Assembly: GCF_023218175.1 (NCBI RefSeq)
Contig: NZ_JALPTH010000025.1
Location: 1 to 64,000, forward strand
Origin: Streptomyces lichenis
GTDB lineage: Bacteria > Actinomycetota > Actinomycetes > Streptomycetales > Streptomycetaceae
Direction: 5' to 3'
Length of the DNA stretch: 64,000 nucleotides
A program made the position numbers and the translations under genes. The stretch's first letter is position 1. Each line of letters begins with the position of its first letter. Below the pieces are notes generated by a model. The model was not told the origin of the DNA. It did not search any database and saw nothing but the letters and a program-made list of their open reading frames with translations. Positions 44,128-55,197 of this stretch are shown here, piece after piece.

Positions 44128-45231
44128 CTAGGGGCCGCGGGTGCCCGCCGCAAGGAACCCGCTCGCCCCCGCCGCTCCGGCTCCGCCGGGGGCCGCCGTG
44201 CCGTCGGTCCCCTTCGCCGCCTGGGCCCGCAGCGCCGCCATCTCGGCCCGGGTGCGCCGCGCGGTGCGCAGGGCGTCCCAGGTCAGGATGGACAGGGCCA
44301 GCCACACCAGGGCGAACCCGGCCCAGCGCTCCGGCGGCATCGCCTCATGGAAGTAGGCCACCCCGAGCAGGAACTGGAAGACCGGGGCCAGGTACTGGAG
44401 CAGTCCGAGCGTGGACAGCGGCACCCGGATCGCGGCCGCGCCGAAGAAGACCAGCGGGATGGCGGTGACCACGCCCGTCGCGGCCAGCAGAGCCGCGTGG
44501 CCGGCGCCCGAGGTCCCGAACGTGGACGAGCCCTGGGCGCCCAGCCAGAGCAGATAGCCCAGCGCCGGGAGGAACTGCACCGTGGTCTCGGCGGCCAGCG
44601 ACTCCAGGCCGCCGAGGTTCACCTTCTTCTTCACCAGGCCGTACACCGCGAAGGAGACGGCGAGGCAGAGCGAGATCCACGGCGGGCGCCCGTAGCCGAT
44701 CGCCAGCACCACCACGGCGGCGAAGCCGGTGCCGACCGCGACCCACTGGGCGCGGCGCAGCCGCTCCTTGAGCAGCAGCACCCCGAGCGCGATGGTGACC
44801 AGCGGGTTGATGAAGTAGCCGAGCGAGGCCTCCACCACATGGCCGGAGTTCACCGACCAGATGTAGATGCCCCAGTTGATCGTGATCACCGTCGCGGCGA
44901 CGGTGATCAGGCCGAGCTTGCGCGGCTGCCGCAGCAGCTCGGGTATCCAGCCCCAGCGGCGTACGGCGAGGAGAGCGAGGCCCACCACGACCAGCGACCA
45001 GACCATGCGGTGGGCGAGGATCTCCACGGCGCCGGCCGGTTTGAGCAGCGGCCAGAAGAGCGGGACCAGGCCCCACATCCCGTAGGCGCCCAGCCCGTAC
45101 AGCAGTCCGGCCCGCTGGTCCCGACCGCCGTCGCCCTGACCGTCACCGTCACCGGTGCCGGTGCTGTCCTGGCCGCCGGTTCCGAGCGTTGTCTGAAGGC
45201 CCGGCCGGTCTCCGCCGCCGTTCGCCGCCAC
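44128..45231 (-). CDS. rarD: EamA/DMT family transporter RarD
   Basis: 367 residues with ten membrane helices. Recognised as RarD by GLLYGLGAYGMWGLVPLFW at the first helix, VEILAHRMVWS, INWGIYIWSVNSGHVVEASLGYFINPL and VYGLVKKKV. The E. coli relative is a chloramphenicol-sensitivity-linked permease; the natural substrate is unknown. It has a Gly/Asp-rich N-terminal extension of 40 residues and an Ala/Gly-rich C-terminal tail. GTG start with AAAGGGG upstream. Confidence 0.93.
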   Translation of the reverse strand: MAANGGGDRPGLQTTLGTGGQDSTGTGDGDGQGDGGRDQRAGLLYGLGAYGMWGLVPLFWPLLKPAGAVEILAHRMVWSLVVVGLALLAVRRWGWIPELLRQPRKLGLITVAATVITINWGIYIWSVNSGHVVEASLGYFINPLVTIALGVLLLKERLRRAQWVAVGTGFAAVVVLAIGYGRPPWISLCLAVSFAVYGLVKKKVNLGGLESLAAETTVQFLPALGYLLWLGAQGSSTFGTSGAGHAALLAATGVVTAIPLVFFGAAAIRVPLSTLGLLQYLAPVFQFLLGVAYFHEAMPPERWAGFALVWLALSILTWDALRTARRTRAEMAALRAQAAKGTDGTAAPGGAGAAGASGFLAAGTRGP

Positions 45232-45312
45232 TGGGCATCCCCTTTCCGTGCCCGTCCGCCCGGTTGCCTGTCCGCCCGGGTGTCCGTCGGGGACGACGGT
45301 AGCGCCGCGAAC

Positions 45313-45358
45313 GGCGCACTGTCATGGCCGTATCGGCATACGGTCATGACAGTGCGCC
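45313..45358. terminator. 46-bp near-perfect hairpin between qorB-like gene and rarD
   Basis: Arms of 21 bases (45313-45333 and 45338-45358), 20 Watson-Crick pairs and one G-T, closing on a CGGC loop. It starts 25 bases beyond the QorB-like stop and is 82 bp upstream of rarD, so it most likely ends the former transcript. An operator role for rarD is possible because the inner part ATACGGTCATGACAG is itself rich in symmetry. Confidence 0.75.
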
Positions 45359-45383
45359 GAGACGGTCGGGTCCGCCCGGTGGG

Positions 45384-46247
<864 letters not shown>

Positions 46248-46310
46248 GGGTACGCGTACTTCCGTTCCGTTTTCGTGGGAGGGGGACTCCATCCAACGTA
46301 GGACGCTCAC

Positions 46311-46347
46311 TAACTTCTGGAAAGTACCCACTTTGAAGTAAGGTACT
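46311..46347. promoter_or_regulatory. HxlR operator-like nested inverted repeats
   Basis: AT-richer stretch in the divergent gap with nested symmetry: ACTTC (46313-46317) with GAAGT (46335-46339), AAAGT-ACCC-ACTTT inside it, and AGTACC (46323-46328) with GGTACT (46342-46347). It ends three bases before the HxlR start. AAGTA/TACTT words are typical of HxlR-family sites. Confidence 0.6.
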
Positions 46348-46350
46348 GGC

Positions 46351-46770
46351 ATGCAGGTAAGTGCAATGCCCGCCGATGGTCCGGCGGCCCCCGTCGCCCC
46401 CGCGGCCCTCGTGCCGGACGTCAACGACGCCATGTGCCCCTCGCGGGCGATCCTGGAGCACGTCACCAGCCGCTGGGGTGTGCTGGTGCTGGCCGCGCTG
46501 CTGGACCGCTCCTACCGGTTCAGCGAGCTGCGGCGCCATGTGGGCGGGGTCAGCGAGAAGATGCTCGCCCAGACCCTGCAGACCCTGGAGCGCGACGGCT
46601 TCGTCCACCGGGACGCCAAGCCGGTGATCCCGCCGAGGGTCGACTACTCGCTCACCCCGCTGGGCCGGGAGGCCGCCGAGCAGGTGTGGGCGCTCGCCCG
46701 GTGGACCGAGCACCAGGTCGACACCGTCCGCGCGGCCCGCGCCGCCTACGACGACAGGGCCCGCACCTGA
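46351..46770 (+). CDS. HxlR family transcriptional regulator
   Basis: 139 residues, the compact DUF24/HxlR winged helix: MCPSRAILEHVTSRWGVLVLAALLDRSYRFSELRRHVGGVSEKMLAQTLQTLERDGFVHR. The Cys in AMCPSRA occupies the position of the redox-sensing Cys of HypR/YodB/QorR-type members, so it may sense quinones, diamide or electrophiles. In Corynebacterium the HxlR-type QorR controls a quinone reductase, matching the divergent qorB-like neighbour here. ATG start with no strong ribosome site, possibly leaderless. Confidence 0.9.
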   Translation: MQVSAMPADGPAAPVAPAALVPDVNDAMCPSRAILEHVTSRWGVLVLAALLDRSYRFSELRRHVGGVSEKMLAQTLQTLERDGFVHRDAKPVIPPRVDYSLTPLGREAAEQVWALARWTEHQVDTVRAARAAYDDRART

Positions 46771-46782
46771 GAGGTGCGGGCC
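46758..46782 (+). terminator. Terminator of the HxlR gene
   Basis: GGCCCGCACCT and AGGTGCGGGCC arms (11 bp) with a GAG loop. The loop covers the end of the stop codon, so the stem is partly within the coding end. Confidence 0.7.
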
Positions 46783-46843
46783 GCTGGCGCTCGGTCGTGC
46801 GGGCCGATCGGCCGCGCGCGGACCGGCCGTCGGGGGCGGCTGG

Positions 46844-48101
<1,258 letters not shown>

Positions 48102-48109
<8 letters not shown>

Positions 48110-50048
48110 CGATGGACTCCTTGAGCGCGGCGGCGAGCTGTTCGGCCTTGAACGGCATCCCGTTCACCTGGGTGTGGCTGCGGGCGTCCACGAGATAGCG
48201 GGCTCTGATCAGGGTGGCGAGCTGGCCGAGGTTCATCTCCGGCACCACGACCCGGTCATAGCGGCCGAGCACCTCGCCCAGGTTCCCCGGGAACGGGTTG
48301 AGATGGCGGAGGTGGGCCTGGGCGATCGACTCACCGGCGGCCCGCAACCGGCGGACCGCGGCGGTGATCGGCCCGTAGGTCGATCCCCAGCCCAGCACCA
48401 GGGTGCGGGCGGTGGCGCCCGGGTCGTCCACCTCCAGCTCGGGGACCGCGATGCCGTCGATCTTGGCCTGGCGGGTGCGGACCATGAGCTCGTGGTTGGC
48501 CGGGTCGTAGGAGATGTTCCCGGTGCCGTCCTGCTTCTCGATGCCGCCGATCCGGTGCTCAAGCCCGGGGGTGCCGGGCACCGCCCAGGGGCGGGCCAGG
48601 ATGCGGGGATCGCGCTTGTAGGGCCAGAAGACCTCGGTGCCGTCGGCGAGGGTGTGGTTCGGCCCGGTCGCGAAGGCCACCGTGAGGTCCGGCAGTTCCG
48701 AGGTGTCCGGGATCCGCCATGGCTCCGAGCCGTTCGCCAGATAGCCGTCCGAGAGGAGGAAGACCGGGGTGCGGTAGGTCAGTGCGATCCGGGCGGCCTC
48801 CAGCGCGGCGTCGAAGCAGTCCGCCGGGGTGCGCGGAGCCACGATCGGCACCGGCGCCTCGCCGTTGCGCCCGTACATCGCCTGCAGCAGATCGGCCTGC
48901 TCGGTCTTGGTCGGCAGCCCGGTCGAGGGCCCGCCGCGCTGGATGTCCACCACCAGCAGCGGCAGCTCCAGGGAGACGGCCAGCCCGATGGTCTCGCTCT
49001 TGAGCGCCACCCCCGGCCCGGAGGTGGTGGTCACCGCCAGCGCACCGCCGAAGGCCGCGCCTAGGGCGGCGCCGATGCCGGCGATCTCGTCCTCGGCCTG
49101 GAAGGTCCGCACGCCGAAGTTCTTGTGCTTGCTCAGCTCGTGCAGGATGTCGGAGGCCGGGGTGATCGGGTAGGAACCGAGATAGAGGGGCAGACCGGCC
49201 TGCTGCGAGGCGGCGACCAGCCCGTAGGAGAGGGCCAGGTTGCCCGAGATGTTGCGGTAGGTGCCGGCCGGGAACGCCGTCACCGCGGGCGAGACCTCAT
49301 AGGAGACGGCGAAGTCCTCCGTGGTCTCCCCGAAGTTCCACCCCGCCCGGAAGGCGGCCACATTGGCCTCGGCGATCTGCGGCTTTTTGGCGAACTTGGT
49401 CCGCAGGAAGTTCTCGGTGCCCTCGGTGGGGCGGTGGTACATCCAGCTCAGCAGGCCCAGGGCGAACATGTTCTTCGACCGCTCGGCCTCCTTGCGGGAC
49501 AGGCCGAAGTCCTTCAGCGCCTCGATCGTCAGGGTGGTCAGCGGCACCGGGTGGAGGCGGTAGCCGTCGAGGGACCCGTCCTCCAGCGGCGAGGTGGCGT
49601 AGCCGACCTTGGCCATGGCGCGCTTGGCGAACTCGTCGGTGTTGACGATGATCTCCCCGCCGAGCGGCACATCGGCGATATTGGCCTTGAGGGCGGCCGG
49701 GTTCATCGCGACCAGCACGTTCGGCGCGTCACCCGGGGTGAGGATGTCGTGGTCGGCGAAGTGCAGCTGGAAGGAGGAGACACCCGGCAGGGTGCCGGCC
49801 GGGGCGCGGATCTCGGCGGGGAAGTTCGGCAGCGTGGACAGATCGTTCCCGAACGACGCCGTCTCCGAGGTGAACCGGTCACCCGTCAGCTGCATCCCAT
49901 CACCCGAGTCACCCGCGAAGCGGATGATCACACGATCCAGGCGGCGGACTTCCTTCTCCACACCGTGCTGTCCCGGGATACCGCGCCGGTCCCCGGCCTC
50001 GTCGGCCTCGTCGGCTTGGTCGGACGGGCTACTGACCTGACTGGTCAC
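48102..50048 (-). CDS. korA: 2-oxoacid:ferredoxin oxidoreductase, alpha subunit (gamma-alpha fusion)
   Basis: 648 residues. The N-terminal gamma domain contains RVIIRFAGDSGDGMQLTGDRF; the alpha domain contains GSYPITPASDILHELSKHKN, AEDEIAGIGAALGAAFGGALAVTTTSGPG and the CoA-binding-like C-terminal region. It decarboxylates 2-oxoglutarate (or similar) with CoA and passes electrons to ferredoxin, an oxygen-tolerant type in actinobacteria as in Mycobacterium KorAB. The GTG at 50048 is chosen because GAAGGAGG stands nine bases before it. The frame upstream is not like the family. Confidence 0.95.
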
Positions 50049-50384
50049 TGAACTGGACCTCCTTCGAGACAAGGGGCCTCCCCGCCGTCGGCGGGCGAGC
50101 GTTCGGGGGATGACCGGCCCACCGGCCATCCCGCAATCAACCCTACGTCGGCAGGCCCGGCCTTCCCTGGAGCGTGGAAAAGGTCGGACCACTTTCGGAC
50201 GGTTCCCGAAGCGCCGCCCCACCCCTGGCGCTCCCGGCCCTGCGCCGCCCGCGCCGCCCGGGACCGCCCCTCGGCCCGGCACCGTCCTTTCCGCCGTACG
50301 GGTGAGCACCCTGCTCGCCGTCCCCGGCGGCCCCGGCCGCCCTCCCCTGCCGCCCGATGTCCTGGCTCGGCCGTCGCCCCCCCG
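50049..50384. other. Intergenic gap upstream of korA
   Basis: 336 bp, no convincing gene. It holds the korA ribosome site (GAAGGAGG) and, on the minus strand, the presumed korA promoter. An open frame on the plus strand (50110-50400) is Pro/Arg-rich, typical of chance GC-rich reading. Confidence 0.5.
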
Positions 50385-51059
50385 TCAGCCGTTGAGATAG
50401 GTCAGCACGGCCAGCACCCGGCGGTGGTCGCCGTCGCTCTGCGAGAGCCCCAGCTTCTGGAAGATGTTGCTCACGTGCTTCTCCACCGCGCCCTCGCTGA
50501 CCGTCAGCGCCTTGGCGATCGCCGAGTTCGTCCGGCCCTCCGCCATCAGGGCCAGCACCTCGCGCTCCCGTGGGGTCAGGGCGGCGAGCACGTCCTGCTT
50601 CCGGCTGCGGCCCAGCAGCTGCGCCACCACCTCGGGGTCGAGGGCCGTGCCCCCGCCGGCAACCCGCACCACCGCGTCGACGAACTCCCGCACCTCCGCG
50701 ACCCGATCCTTCAGCAGATAGCCCACCCCGCCGCCGCTGCCCGCCATCAGCTCGGTGGCGTACCGCTCCTCCACATACTGCGAGAGCACCAGCACCCCGA
50801 TCCCCGGGTGATCGCGACGCAACCGCACCGCCGCCCGGATGCCCTCGTCCGTGTGGCTGGGCGGCATCCGCACATCCGCCACCACCACATCGGGGAGCGC
50901 CGCCTCGGCCGCCAGCTCCGCCACCGTCTTGATCAGCGCCTCACCGTCGCCCACCCCAGCGACCACCTCGTGCCCGCGATCGGTCAGCAACCGGGTCAGC
51001 CCCTCCCGGAGCAGCACCGAGTCCTCCGCGATGACCACCCGCACCCTGTCCTCCGCCAT
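50385..51059 (-). CDS. NarL/FixJ-type response regulator
   Basis: 224 residues. Receiver domain with acidic pocket E12-D13, phospho-acceptor D62 in VVVADVRMPPS, and switch region VLVLSQYVEERYATEL with Lys in YLLKDRVAEV. C-terminal LuxR/GerE helix-turn-helix: LTPREREVLALMAEGRTNSAIAKALTVSEGAVEKHVSNIFQKLGL. It is the natural partner of the two HisKA_3 kinases encoded just upstream on the same strand, although a 790-bp repeat-rich gap separates them. Target genes unknown. ATG with GGGGGA upstream. Confidence 0.93.
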   Translation of the reverse strand: MAEDRVRVVIAEDSVLLREGLTRLLTDRGHEVVAGVGDGEALIKTVAELAAEAALPDVVVADVRMPPSHTDEGIRAAVRLRRDHPGIGVLVLSQYVEERYATELMAGSGGGVGYLLKDRVAEVREFVDAVVRVAGGGTALDPEVVAQLLGRSRKQDVLAALTPREREVLALMAEGRTNSAIAKALTVSEGAVEKHVSNIFQKLGLSQSDGDHRRVLAVLTYLNG

Positions 51060-51189
51060 GAACGTGCATCCCCCTGATGTCGATCCGCACACGCGTCCAC
51101 CGCGCGTCCGGTACAGCATCCCAGTCCTCCCACCGCCGGGTGCGAGCCTGTGGACAACGGGGATGTGGCGTGAATGCGCCGGCTCAGGG

Positions 51190-51845
51190 ATGCCGGCCGT
51201 CCAGGTGATGGACGCCCGTGCGGCGACCCGCCCGGGTGGTGGGCGCGCCCGGGTGGTGTGGTCCGGCTGCCGGCCGGCCCGGGTGGTGGCCGCCCGGGTG
51301 CCCGGACACCCGGGTACTGGCCTGCCCGGGAGTGCGGCCGCCGGGGAGTGTGGCCCGCCCGGGTGGTGGCCGCGCCCGGGTGCCAGCCGTCTGGGTGGTG
51401 GCCGCCCAGGGGCCTCGGACACCCGGGTCCCGGCCCGCCCGGGGCCCGGCCGCCGGGGAGCGCGGCCCGCCCCGATGCCGGCCGCACCCGGGTGCTCGGC
51501 CGCAGAAGTCCTCGGCCACCGGAGGCCCCAGCTCGGGTCCCGGCCCGCCCGAGGGTGGCGGCCCGGGTAGTGGCCGCCCGGATGCCGACCGCAGGCCTCC
51601 CGCCCGCCGGGGGTCTCGGCCGCATAGGCCCCGCCGGCCGCCGGAGGTCCCGGCCGCAGGGGTCCCGCCTGTCCGGGGGACCCGGCTCGGGGTCCCGGCC
51701 CACCCGGAGTCCCGGCCGCCGCCGGGGGGGGCGGCCCGCCCGGGTGGTGCGGCCCGCCCGGGGTCCCGGCTGGGGGGCCCGGCTCGGGGTCGCGGCTCGC
51801 CCGGGGGTCCGGCCGACCGCCGGGGCGCCCGCCCGGGTGGTGGCG
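51190..51845. repeat. CCCGGG-rich degenerate repeat tract
   Basis: About 650 bp without a supportable gene. It is built from irregular copies of words such as GCCCGGGTGGTGGCCGC, with roughly sixteen CCCGGG hexamers and hardly any A or T runs. All six frames are largely open, giving Pro/Gly/Arg/Ala low-complexity readings with no ribosome sites, so the long open frames are composition artefacts. It lies between the first histidine kinase and the response regulator and may contribute many short hairpins to a kinase-regulator transcript. Confidence 0.7.
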
Positions 51846-51847
51846 CT

Positions 51848-53167
51848 TCAGTTCCGTACCCGCCAGGGCAGCTCCGCGGTGACGGTGGTTCCCTCGCCCA
51901 GGGGTGAGTGCACGGCCAGGATCCCGTCCACCGCGTCCAGCCGCTCGGCCAGCCCGGCGAGCCCGCCGCCGGCGGTGATCGCCGCCCCTCCCCTCCCGTC
52001 GTCCGCCACCTGGAGCATCAACCGGTTCTCGACCTGCCAGACGTCGATGGTGGCGGTGTGGGCGTGGGCGTGTTTGGAGATGTTCTGGAGGAGTTCGGAG
52101 ACGGTGAAGTAGGCGATGCCTTCGATGGCGGGTGCGGGGCGTTGGGGGAGGTCGACGTCGACGGTGACGGGGACGGTGCAGCGGGTGGCTATGGCGGAGA
52201 GGGCGGCGTCGAGTCCGCGGTCGGTGAGGACGGCGGGGTGGATACCGCGGGCGAGGTCGCGGAGTTCTTGGAGGGCGATTTTCACTTCGCCGTGTGCTTC
52301 GTCGACCATGCGGGCGGCTGCTTGGGGGTCTTCGGTGAGTTTTTCCTTGGCGAGGCCGAGGTCCATGGCGAGGGCGACGAGTCGGGCTTGGGCGCCGTCG
52401 TGGAGGTCGCGTTCGATGCGGCGCAGGTCGGCGGCGGCGGTGTCCACCACCAACCCCCGATCCGACTCCAGCTCCGACACCCGGCTGGCCAGCCGGGAGG
52501 GGCTGAGCAGACCGATGACCAGTCCCCGGTCCACCATCGCCAGCGCCCGGATCACCCAGGGCGTGATCAGGACCAGGGCCAGCCCCACCAGGCTGGTGGC
52601 GGCGATCTCGCCCGGGGCGTCCAGGTAGATCGCGTGGTCCCGGTCACCGTAGAGCTGGAGGCCGCCCGTGCCCGCGTAGACCGGGAAGACCCAGCGCCAG
52701 AGCGGGTAGGTCGCGAAGGACCAGCCGTACGCCCAGAAGCTCAGCGCCACACTGAAGGCGAAGACGGCCCATGGCATGTGCAGCAACGCGTACAGCAGGT
52801 GCCGCCATGACTCACCGCTCTTGAAGAGCGCGGCCGTCCGCTTCATCGTCCCCTTGCCGGACCCGGCGAGCACCGGGGTGGGCGAGGGGATCCTGAGCCC
52901 GAGCAGCGCCCGCGCCCGGGCCCGCTCCACCACCCCGAAGCCGCGGCACATGGCCAGGCCGGCGGCGAGCAGCGGTATCCCGATGAAGGTGACCAGCAGG
53001 CCGGCGCCCACCGCCATAGCGGTGATGGCCAAGGTGAAGTAGGCCAGGCTCAGCGGAAGGCCGAGCAGGAGGTAGCCGAACTCGCGCCAGGTGCGCGCCT
53101 CGAACGGGGCACGCAGCACCGCGGGAAGGTGGTGGCGTCGGGTATCCGGTCCGTAGGCCAGGGCCAT
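51848..53167 (-). CDS. Sensor histidine kinase (HisKA_3 type), copy 1
   Basis: 439 residues. N-terminal half with about four to six membrane helices and little outside sequence (the sensor domain found with the putative-sensor family of actinobacteria), then a HisKA_3 dimerisation domain with phospho-acceptor H256 in RRIERDLHDGAQARLVALA, and an HATPase domain (SELLQNISKHAHA, VADDGRGGA, GGLAGLAERLDAV). The DNA for residues around 233-391 is identical over 476 bp to the neighbouring kinase gene and uses A-ending codons (GAA, CAA, AAA, GCA) unlike the rest of the gene. Likely partner: the response regulator downstream. Confidence 0.93.
   Translation of the reverse strand: MALAYGPDTRRHHLPAVLRAPFEARTWREFGYLLLGLPLSLAYFTLAITAMAVGAGLLVTFIGIPLLAAGLAMCRGFGVVERARARALLGLRIPSPTPVLAGSGKGTMKRTAALFKSGESWRHLLYALLHMPWAVFAFSVALSFWAYGWSFATYPLWRWVFPVYAGTGGLQLYGDRDHAIYLDAPGEIAATSLVGLALVLITPWVIRALAMVDRGLVIGLLSPSRLASRVSELESDRGLVVDTAAADLRRIERDLHDGAQARLVALAMDLGLAKEKLTEDPQAAARMVDEAHGEVKIALQELRDLARGIHPAVLTDRGLDAALSAIATRCTVPVTVDVDLPQRPAPAIEGIAYFTVSELLQNISKHAHAHTATIDVWQVENRLMLQVADDGRGGAAITAGGGLAGLAERLDAVDGILAVHSPLGEGTTVTAELPWRVRN
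51995..52470 (-). repeat. 476-bp perfect direct repeat, copy 1
   Basis: Identical base for base to 53504-53979 (offset 1509). Covers the DHp domain and the first half of the HATPase domain of histidine kinase copy 1. Flanking bases diverge at once on both sides (t versus g on the left, g versus a on the right). Codon usage inside is richer in A-ending codons than outside. Confidence 0.95.
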
Positions 53168-53275
53168 CGCAGGGCTCCGTCCGTTTCGTCTGTGTGGTGG
53201 GTGGAAGTCGTGGTCGGCGGACGTCGTCGGGGGGGAGAGAGACGCGGTCGGCGAACGTCACTCGTGGAGCCGCGG

Positions 53276-54493
53276 TCAGCGGACCGGGTGGGCGCCCTCG
53301 GTGGCCGGTCGCCAGGGCAGTTCCGCGGTGACGACGGTCGGTCCGCCCACCGGCGAGTCCACCAGGAGCACCCCGTCCACGGCACCGATCCGCTCGGCCA
53401 GGCCCGCCATCCCGGTACCTCCGCCGCCGCTGCCGGTGCCCTCGGTACCGGCACCGCCGCTGCGGCCGGTACCGCCCGCGCCGTCGAGCCGGGCGCCGCC
53501 GCGCCCGTCGTCCGCCACCTGGAGCATCAACCGGTTCTCGACCTGCCAGACGTCGATGGTGGCGGTGTGGGCGTGGGCGTGTTTGGAGATGTTCTGGAGG
53601 AGTTCGGAGACGGTGAAGTAGGCGATGCCTTCGATGGCGGGTGCGGGGCGTTGGGGGAGGTCGACGTCGACGGTGACGGGGACGGTGCAGCGGGTGGCTA
53701 TGGCGGAGAGGGCGGCGTCGAGTCCGCGGTCGGTGAGGACGGCGGGGTGGATACCGCGGGCGAGGTCGCGGAGTTCTTGGAGGGCGATTTTCACTTCGCC
53801 GTGTGCTTCGTCGACCATGCGGGCGGCTGCTTGGGGGTCTTCGGTGAGTTTTTCCTTGGCGAGGCCGAGGTCCATGGCGAGGGCGACGAGTCGGGCTTGG
53901 GCGCCGTCGTGGAGGTCGCGTTCGATGCGGCGCAGGTCGGCGGCGGCGGTGTCCACCACCAACCCCCGATCCGACTCCAATTGGGCGATCCGCCGCTCCA
54001 GGTCGTCGGAGGGGGAGAGCAGCCCCCGCACCAGGATCCGGTCCACATTGCTCAGCCCGCGGACCAGCAGGGGCAGCACCGGCCACAGCACGAGCAGCGC
54101 GACCAGGGTGACGCTGAACGTCAGCACCCCCCACGGGAGGCGCACCACCTCGTACAGCACCGCCCGCCAGGCCACCGGGTCCTTCAACCGCTCCCAGAGC
54201 CAGGGCAGCACACCGCCCTGCGACGGCCCCGGCAACGCGCTCGGCTCCTCGATCCGTATCCCGAGCAGCGCCCGGGCCCGCGCACGCTCCGCGCGCCCCA
54301 GCAGCCGCGCCCCGGCCAGCCCGAGGGCGAGCAGCGGGGCACCGACGACGGTCACCAGCATCCCGGCGCCGACGGACACCATGGCGATCGCGTAGACAAA
54401 GCCGATCACGGCGGCCGGGAAGCTGGTCAGGAGGTACACGACCTCCAGCCAGACCTGCCGGTCGAAGCTGATGCGTGCGGTACGTGCGGTCAT
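53276..54493 (-). CDS. Sensor histidine kinase (HisKA_3 type), copy 2
   Basis: 405 residues, paralogue of the kinase at 51848-53167. Membrane half of about four helices (WLEVVYLLTSFPAAVIGFVYAIAMVSVGAGMLVTVVGAPLL), with sequence clearly different from copy 1. Phospho-acceptor H195 in RDLHDGAQ; HATPase domain with a Gly/Thr-rich insert between VADDGRGGA and GMAGLAERIGAVDGVLLV that copy 1 lacks. The ATG at 54493 is preferred over an in-frame GTG at 54517; neither has a clear ribosome site. 108 bp upstream of copy 1 on the same strand, so the two are probably co-transcribed. Confidence 0.92.
   Translation of the reverse strand: MTARTARISFDRQVWLEVVYLLTSFPAAVIGFVYAIAMVSVGAGMLVTVVGAPLLALGLAGARLLGRAERARARALLGIRIEEPSALPGPSQGGVLPWLWERLKDPVAWRAVLYEVVRLPWGVLTFSVTLVALLVLWPVLPLLVRGLSNVDRILVRGLLSPSDDLERRIAQLESDRGLVVDTAAADLRRIERDLHDGAQARLVALAMDLGLAKEKLTEDPQAAARMVDEAHGEVKIALQELRDLARGIHPAVLTDRGLDAALSAIATRCTVPVTVDVDLPQRPAPAIEGIAYFTVSELLQNISKHAHAHTATIDVWQVENRLMLQVADDGRGGARLDGAGGTGRSGGAGTEGTGSGGGGTGMAGLAERIGAVDGVLLVDSPVGGPTVVTAELPWRPATEGAHPVR
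53504..53979 (-). repeat. 476-bp perfect direct repeat, copy 2
   Basis: Second copy, inside histidine kinase copy 2. Recombination between the copies would delete 1509 bp and leave one in-frame hybrid kinase gene. Confidence 0.95.
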
Positions 54494-54635
54494 GGGAACA
54501 GCGTGCCGGTGCCGCACCCGGCGCCGCCATGGGGTGTGTCGGTGGATTCATCCGGGGGTTAACCCCACCCCCGCGCCCGTACCGTCCGCCGTCCCGGCGG
54601 GCGGTACGGCTGGCCGCCGGCGCCTGCCCAGGGCC

Positions 54636-54641
54636 TAGACT
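54636..54641 (+). promoter_or_regulatory. Probable -10 of the second nuo cluster
   Basis: TAGACT, a common Streptomyces -10 form, in the gap between the divergent kinase start and nuoA2. No clear -35 and no Rex-type site (TGTGA-n6-TCACA) is visible here, unlike in front of the first nuo operon. Confidence 0.45.
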
Positions 54642-54741
54642 CCCGTGCGTACAGATCGCACAAGGACCGCCGGTGACCGCGCGCACCTCGCAGGCGGCGG
54701 CGTACACCGAAGCACACGGGCAGGGAACGAGGGAGACGGAC

Positions 54742-55197
54742 GTGCCGGAACCGACCGCGGCGGCGGTGCCGATCGCGGCGAGCGCACCGACCACGGCGAC
54801 CGCGCCGGGCGCCGCCGGCCCTCTCGCGGCGGACTACTTCCAGAGCTACTCGGTCGTCGGCCTGCTCGCCGTCCTCGGCGTCCTGTTCGTCGCCGCCGCC
54901 TTCGGGGCCGGACGGCTGCTGCGGCCCGTCGTCCCCACCCCCGAGAAGCTGCTGACGTACGAGTGCGGTGTCGACCCGGTCGGCGAGGGCTGGGCCCACA
55001 CCCAGGTCCGCTACTACGTCTACGCTTTTCTGTACGTCATCTTCGCGGTGGACTCGATCTTCCTCTTCCCCTGGGCGACCGTCTTCGCCGCGCCCGGCTA
55101 CGGCGGCACCACGCTGGTCGAGATGTTCGTCTTCCTCGGCTTCCTCGCCGTGGGGCTGCTCTACGCGTACAAGAAGGGCGTCCTGACATGGACGTGA
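54742..55197 (+). CDS. nuoA2: NADH-quinone oxidoreductase subunit A, second copy
   Basis: 151 residues, three helices: SYSVVGLLAVLGVLFVAAAFGAG, the Cys-containing loop KLLTYECGVDPVGEG, and VYAFLYVIFAVDSIFLFPWATVF. Clearly diverged from NuoA of the first operon. GTG at 54742 (GAGGGAGACGGAC upstream) is chosen; GTG at 54673 with AAGGA upstream is a fair alternative that would add 23 residues. First gene of the second cluster, which continues with overlapping starts to the window end. Confidence 0.92.
   Translation: MPEPTAAAVPIAASAPTTATAPGAAGPLAADYFQSYSVVGLLAVLGVLFVAAAFGAGRLLRPVVPTPEKLLTYECGVDPVGEGWAHTQVRYYVYAFLYVIFAVDSIFLFPWATVFAAPGYGGTTLVEMFVFLGFLAVGLLYAYKKGVLTWT

Noticed and set aside
50110..50400. 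Small plus-strand gene upstream of korA
   Set aside because: Pro/Arg-rich reading, no ribosome site, and antisense to the korA promoter region.
51174..52112. Repeat protein encoded in the CCCGGG-rich tract
   Set aside because: Several frames on both strands are equally open because of composition; none has a ribosome site or a stable repeat period.
51995..53979. Mobile element or insertion sequence as source of the 476-bp repeat
   Set aside because: The repeat lies wholly within the coding sequence of two kinases, has no inverted ends, target duplication or transposase.
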